The position numbers and the translations under genes were made by a program. The notes under the pieces were generated by a model. It saw only the letters and a list, made by a program, of their open reading frames with translations. It did not search any database and was not told the origin of the DNA. Shown here one piece after another: positions 4,878-6,348 of a stretch of DNA of 6,348 bases. The DNA is from Dehalococcoidia bacterium (lineage in GTDB: Bacteria; Chloroflexota; Dehalococcoidia; SAR202; UBA826). The first letter of the stretch is position 1. Every line of letters begins with the position of its first letter. Location of the stretch: assembly GCA_012965485.1 (NCBI GenBank), contig DTSF01000189.1, positions 2,881-9,228 on the forward strand, in the 5' to 3' direction.

Positions 4878-5429
4878 GCTTCACAGACGAGATGTTGGTG
4901 CGGACATCATGAGCGTTACCACGGAGGGGACCGCTGTACCTTCTGTGATAAGGGGCAGTTAAATGAGCCTCATCCCTTTGGATTAAGAAAGCCAACTGAA
5001 GAGAATCCATTGACGCTTCGCGAAATTATGGCTCTGGCAAACGCGGCCGAAGAACAGCCGGCAAGTGTTGCTGATGGTTCTGGGAGTTCATCTCTTGAGC
5101 AGGCTAGAAAACCTGCAATCACACCTCCAGATTCTCTTGGATCAAACCTCATTAATAGAGAAAATCCCAGGCCAACAGGCTTGATAAAAACAATTGGTGG
5201 AACTTTAGTAGGGATTATCTTGGGCATATGGGTTTTTGTTGTGGATAGAAGTCTACTAGGACTTTTCGCTTTACCTTTTGCTGGTTTTTTGTGCGGATGT
5301 GGATTGGCTTGGGTAACTGGTAGTGACCCGGATAGTCCTTATTCAAAAGAACGCAAACGTAGAGAAAAATCAATGGAAGAAATCCGGCAAGAATGGAACA
5401 GAAAACAATTCCCTGACGAAGACGATTAG
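4875..5429 (+). CDS. membrane-anchored protein with one N-terminal C-x-C-G-H/H/CxxC zinc knuckle
   Basis: 184 residues. The N-terminus MASQTRCWCGHHERYH has the same knuckle as the upstream gene (C7, C9, H11, H16, C21, C24). A low-complexity, Ser/Pro/Glu-rich linker of about 75 residues follows. Two membrane helices lie at about 103-123 (LIKTIGGTLVGIILGIWVFVV) and 127-148 (LLGLFALPFAGFLCGCGLAWV), and the tail is strongly charged (KERKRREKSMEEIRQEW). With the first helix preceded by Arg/Lys and the second followed by a basic tail, both ends probably lie in the cytoplasm, placing the knuckle on the inner face. Beyond the knuckle it is unrelated to the 3671 protein, so the pair looks like one head domain with exchanged tails. 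I do not recognise a named family. The stop is TAG. Confidence 0.75.
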   Translation: MASQTRCWCGHHERYHGGDRCTFCDKGQLNEPHPFGLRKPTEENPLTLREIMALANAAEEQPASVADGSGSSSLEQARKPAITPPDSLGSNLINRENPRPTGLIKTIGGTLVGIILGIWVFVVDRSLLGLFALPFAGFLCGCGLAWVTGSDPDSPYSKERKRREKSMEEIRQEWNRKQFPDEDD

Positions 5430-5441
5430 ATAGTTCTTGGT

Positions 5442-5526
5442 ATTGAAGGGGGTTCGTCCCTCACCAACTCTACTTAGCGAGCCTATCGCCACCCATGGGG
5501 TTGAACACCATCTGGAGGATGCTATC
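5442..5526 (+). repeat. intergenic leader repeat, copy 5 (start codon lost)
   Basis: Begins ATTGAAGGGGGTTCGTCCC 12 bases after the 4875 gene's stop. It continues with CTCACCAAC, GAGCCTATCGCCACCCATG and TTGAACACCATCTGGAGGAT. At the place where copies 3 and 4 have the start ATG this copy reads ATC, and the frame meets TAA within six codons, so no gene is driven. AGGG/CCCT can form a small hairpin. Confidence 0.6.
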
Positions 5527-5655
5527 CAGCCGCTGGAGTAACTACCCATACTAAGTGAAAATACTCTTTCTTTTTCATTATCCCTGACCTACAATTTTTG
5601 CTTATTAAATTTTGGACGCAGTAATGAAAAAAAATTGGATGAATATAATCACACG

Positions 5656-5805
5656 ATGGAGCTGGTTAGAACTTTACTTCCTCTTGTGATGATAGTGCTG
5701 CAAGTAGTTATATTGGTAAAAGTAATATAGGGATTACTTAAAAGAATCTCATACCTATCTGTTAAGGCTGAACACCTTGAGGAGGCTATTAACGTACTAG
5801 ATTAG
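5656..5805 (+). pseudogene. possible small membrane peptide gene with an in-frame amber codon
   Basis: ATG at 5656 opens 24 codons forming one hydrophobic helix (MELVRTLLPLVMIVLQVV, then ILVKVI) up to TAG at 5728-5730. The same frame continues with an amphipathic, charged stretch (LLKRISYLSVKAEHLEEAI) to a second TAG at 5803-5805. A membrane helix followed by a short coiled-coil-like helix is a common design for small bacterial membrane proteins of about 50 residues, hence the reading as one interrupted gene. A TATAAT at 5644-5649 is only 6 bases from the ATG, which would make the transcript leaderless. The pieces are short and could be chance. An overlapping 21-codon frame from ATG 5624 (MKKNWMNIITRW) competes. 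The remaining bases from 5527 to 5902 show nothing else I can support. Confidence 0.3.
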
Positions 5806-5902
5806 CTAACAGATTTTTCTGGGTATGATGGTGCCATCTTCCTCTTGGTGAGTATCGTTATTTGCTACCGTAGAAGAGGATTCATATACAAGCCACTCGT
5901 CT

Positions 5903-6127
5903 TTAGAGCCATCTAATGACCCCTATTAAACCAGCGGTTCCGTAAAAAAACTGAAGGAGCAACATTCCGTAATGCCTGAAGGAAAAAGCCCACACGCCGA
6001 TTGAAATCGCAGAAATGAACAGAAGAGTAAAGGCAAGTACCTCATTTCCAGTGTTTGAAGCAACAAGCATTGAATAGGCAATAGCAGTTAGAACACCAAA
6101 CCATTCAAGCGACTTTTTTTTCGACAT
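5903..6127 (-). CDS. small three-helix membrane protein, unknown function
   Basis: 74 residues. AAGGA lies six bases upstream of the ATG, supporting the start. A basic N-terminus (MSKKK) precedes three predicted membrane helices at about residues 8-24, 29-48 and 54-72. The end LLLQFFYGTAGLIGVIRWL, with an aromatic/Tyr-Gly motif and terminal Arg-Trp-Leu, resembles a type of small membrane protein often seen in marine bacterial genomes, but I cannot name it with confidence. It lies 84 bases downstream of a same-strand gene entering from the right, and may be co-transcribed with it or have its own promoter. There is no obvious terminator after it; an imperfect pairing of TCCTCTT with AAGAGGA at about 5839-5880 is the only candidate. 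Confidence 0.65.
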   Translation of the reverse strand: MSKKKSLEWFGVLTAIAYSMLVASNTGNEVLAFTLLFISAISIGVWAFSFRHYGMLLLQFFYGTAGLIGVIRWL

Positions 6128-6211
6128 TATTCATCCTTGTGTACATATTTCCACAATTTTGTGTGTTTTACTAAACTACAAAATCCGTTACTATATTTCC
6201 TGAGTAAGGAT

Positions 6212-6348
6212 TTAACAGAAATGGGCAAAAGAAATTTTCTCTTCTGCGTCAGAATTTGAGCTTTTTTCGCTTAAAAGAGCTTCAAGGATTTCGTGTATTC
6301 CTTCTATTTGTTCTTTTAATGCAGCGACATCAGCTAAAACTTTTTCGC
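6212..6348 (-). CDS. C-terminal end of a coiled-coil protein, 5' part beyond the window
   Basis: On the - strand a frame open at the right edge reads KVLADVAALKEQIEGIHEIL, then EALLSEKSS and an acidic tail, ending ISFAHFC and TAA at 6212-6214. The visible 44 complete codons begin at 6346. The heptad spacing of Val, Leu and Ile and the charged flanks indicate a coiled-coil helix. The rest of the protein is outside the window, so no function can be given. It could be a short regulator, a structural protein or a phage-type protein. Confidence 0.55.
   Translation of the reverse strand, partial: EKVLADVAALKEQIEGIHEILEALLSEKSSNSDAEEKISFAHFC

Noticed and set aside
4807..5227. - strand frames of 67 and 85 codons over the second knuckle gene
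   Set aside because: Antisense to a supported gene; one crosses the leader repeat. No independent evidence.
5444..5465. GGGTTCGTCC in leader repeats as a tRNA T arm, perhaps the missing tRNA 3' half
   Set aside because: The flanks do not form the 5-bp T stem and no acceptor strand matching the tRNA-Ala 5' half follows; similarity is limited to GGTTCG.
3276..5526. CRISPR array
   Set aside because: Repeats are long, degenerate, gene-associated and unevenly spaced; no short identical repeats with uniform spacers and no cas genes.
2754..5805. Genome-wide stop-codon reassignment to explain in-frame TAA and TAG
   Set aside because: TAA, TAG and TGA all end intact genes here; local decay is the simpler explanation.

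Overview
The window looks like an accessory, partly decayed stretch of a bacterial chromosome, probably from a moderate-GC environmental lineage. The C-terminal half of a YkcA/YkcB-type membrane mannosyltransferase and a F420/FMN split-barrel (PPOX-type) oxidoreductase would suit a marine Chloroflexota (SAR202-like) or actinobacterial-type organism. That placement is inference: there is no phylogenetic marker here except half of a tRNA-Ala. Promoters look sigma70-like (several perfect TATAAT boxes) and Shine-Dalgarno sequences are strong.

Layout. (1) 2-937, + strand: the 3' part of a GT39-type glycosyltransferase that enters from the left edge. (2) 1019-1365: a graveyard in the + direction. 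It holds a small CxxC protein gene that appears frameshifted near its start, then a tRNA-Ala(GGC) gene with its own TATAAT box but only its 5' half, then directly the N-terminal SAM-like piece of a tyrosine recombinase. This looks like the scar of an integrated element. (3) 1410-1832, - strand: an intact small PPOX-type oxidoreductase. (4) 1846-2083, + strand: the tail of a coiled-coil protein gene ending at a strong hairpin. (5) 2172-3208, - strand: a two-gene unit, a 69-residue two-helix membrane protein followed by a lipoprotein with a degenerate M23-like domain, the latter broken by an in-frame TAA.

(6) 3276-5526, + strand, is the most unusual part. Five related copies of an intergenic leader of about 65-98 bp are dispersed between short genes. 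Each runs from a G-rich small hairpin just after the previous stop to a GGAGG ribosome binding site at the next start. Two copies lead into clearly paralogous genes (3671-4774 and 4875-5429), and these two leaders plus the first codons are 68/70 identical. Both proteins begin with a compact putative zinc knuckle, C-x-C-G-H-x4-H-x4-C-x2-C (three tandem copies, the last one divergent, in the first protein; one in the second). The knuckle is joined to a soluble domain of unknown function in one and to a two-helix membrane anchor in the other. The remaining leaders lead into a 46-residue ORF or into no usable start.

(7) 5430-6348: a possible decayed small membrane peptide on the + strand, then on the - strand a 74-residue three-helix membrane protein and the C-terminal end of a coiled-coil protein that runs off the right edge.

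How the parts relate: the oxidoreductase and glycosyltransferase look like ordinary genes. The rest has the signature of a gene-turnover island: half tRNA, recombinase remnant, broken genes, and an array of leader-sharing cassettes with one conserved metal-binding head and variable tails.
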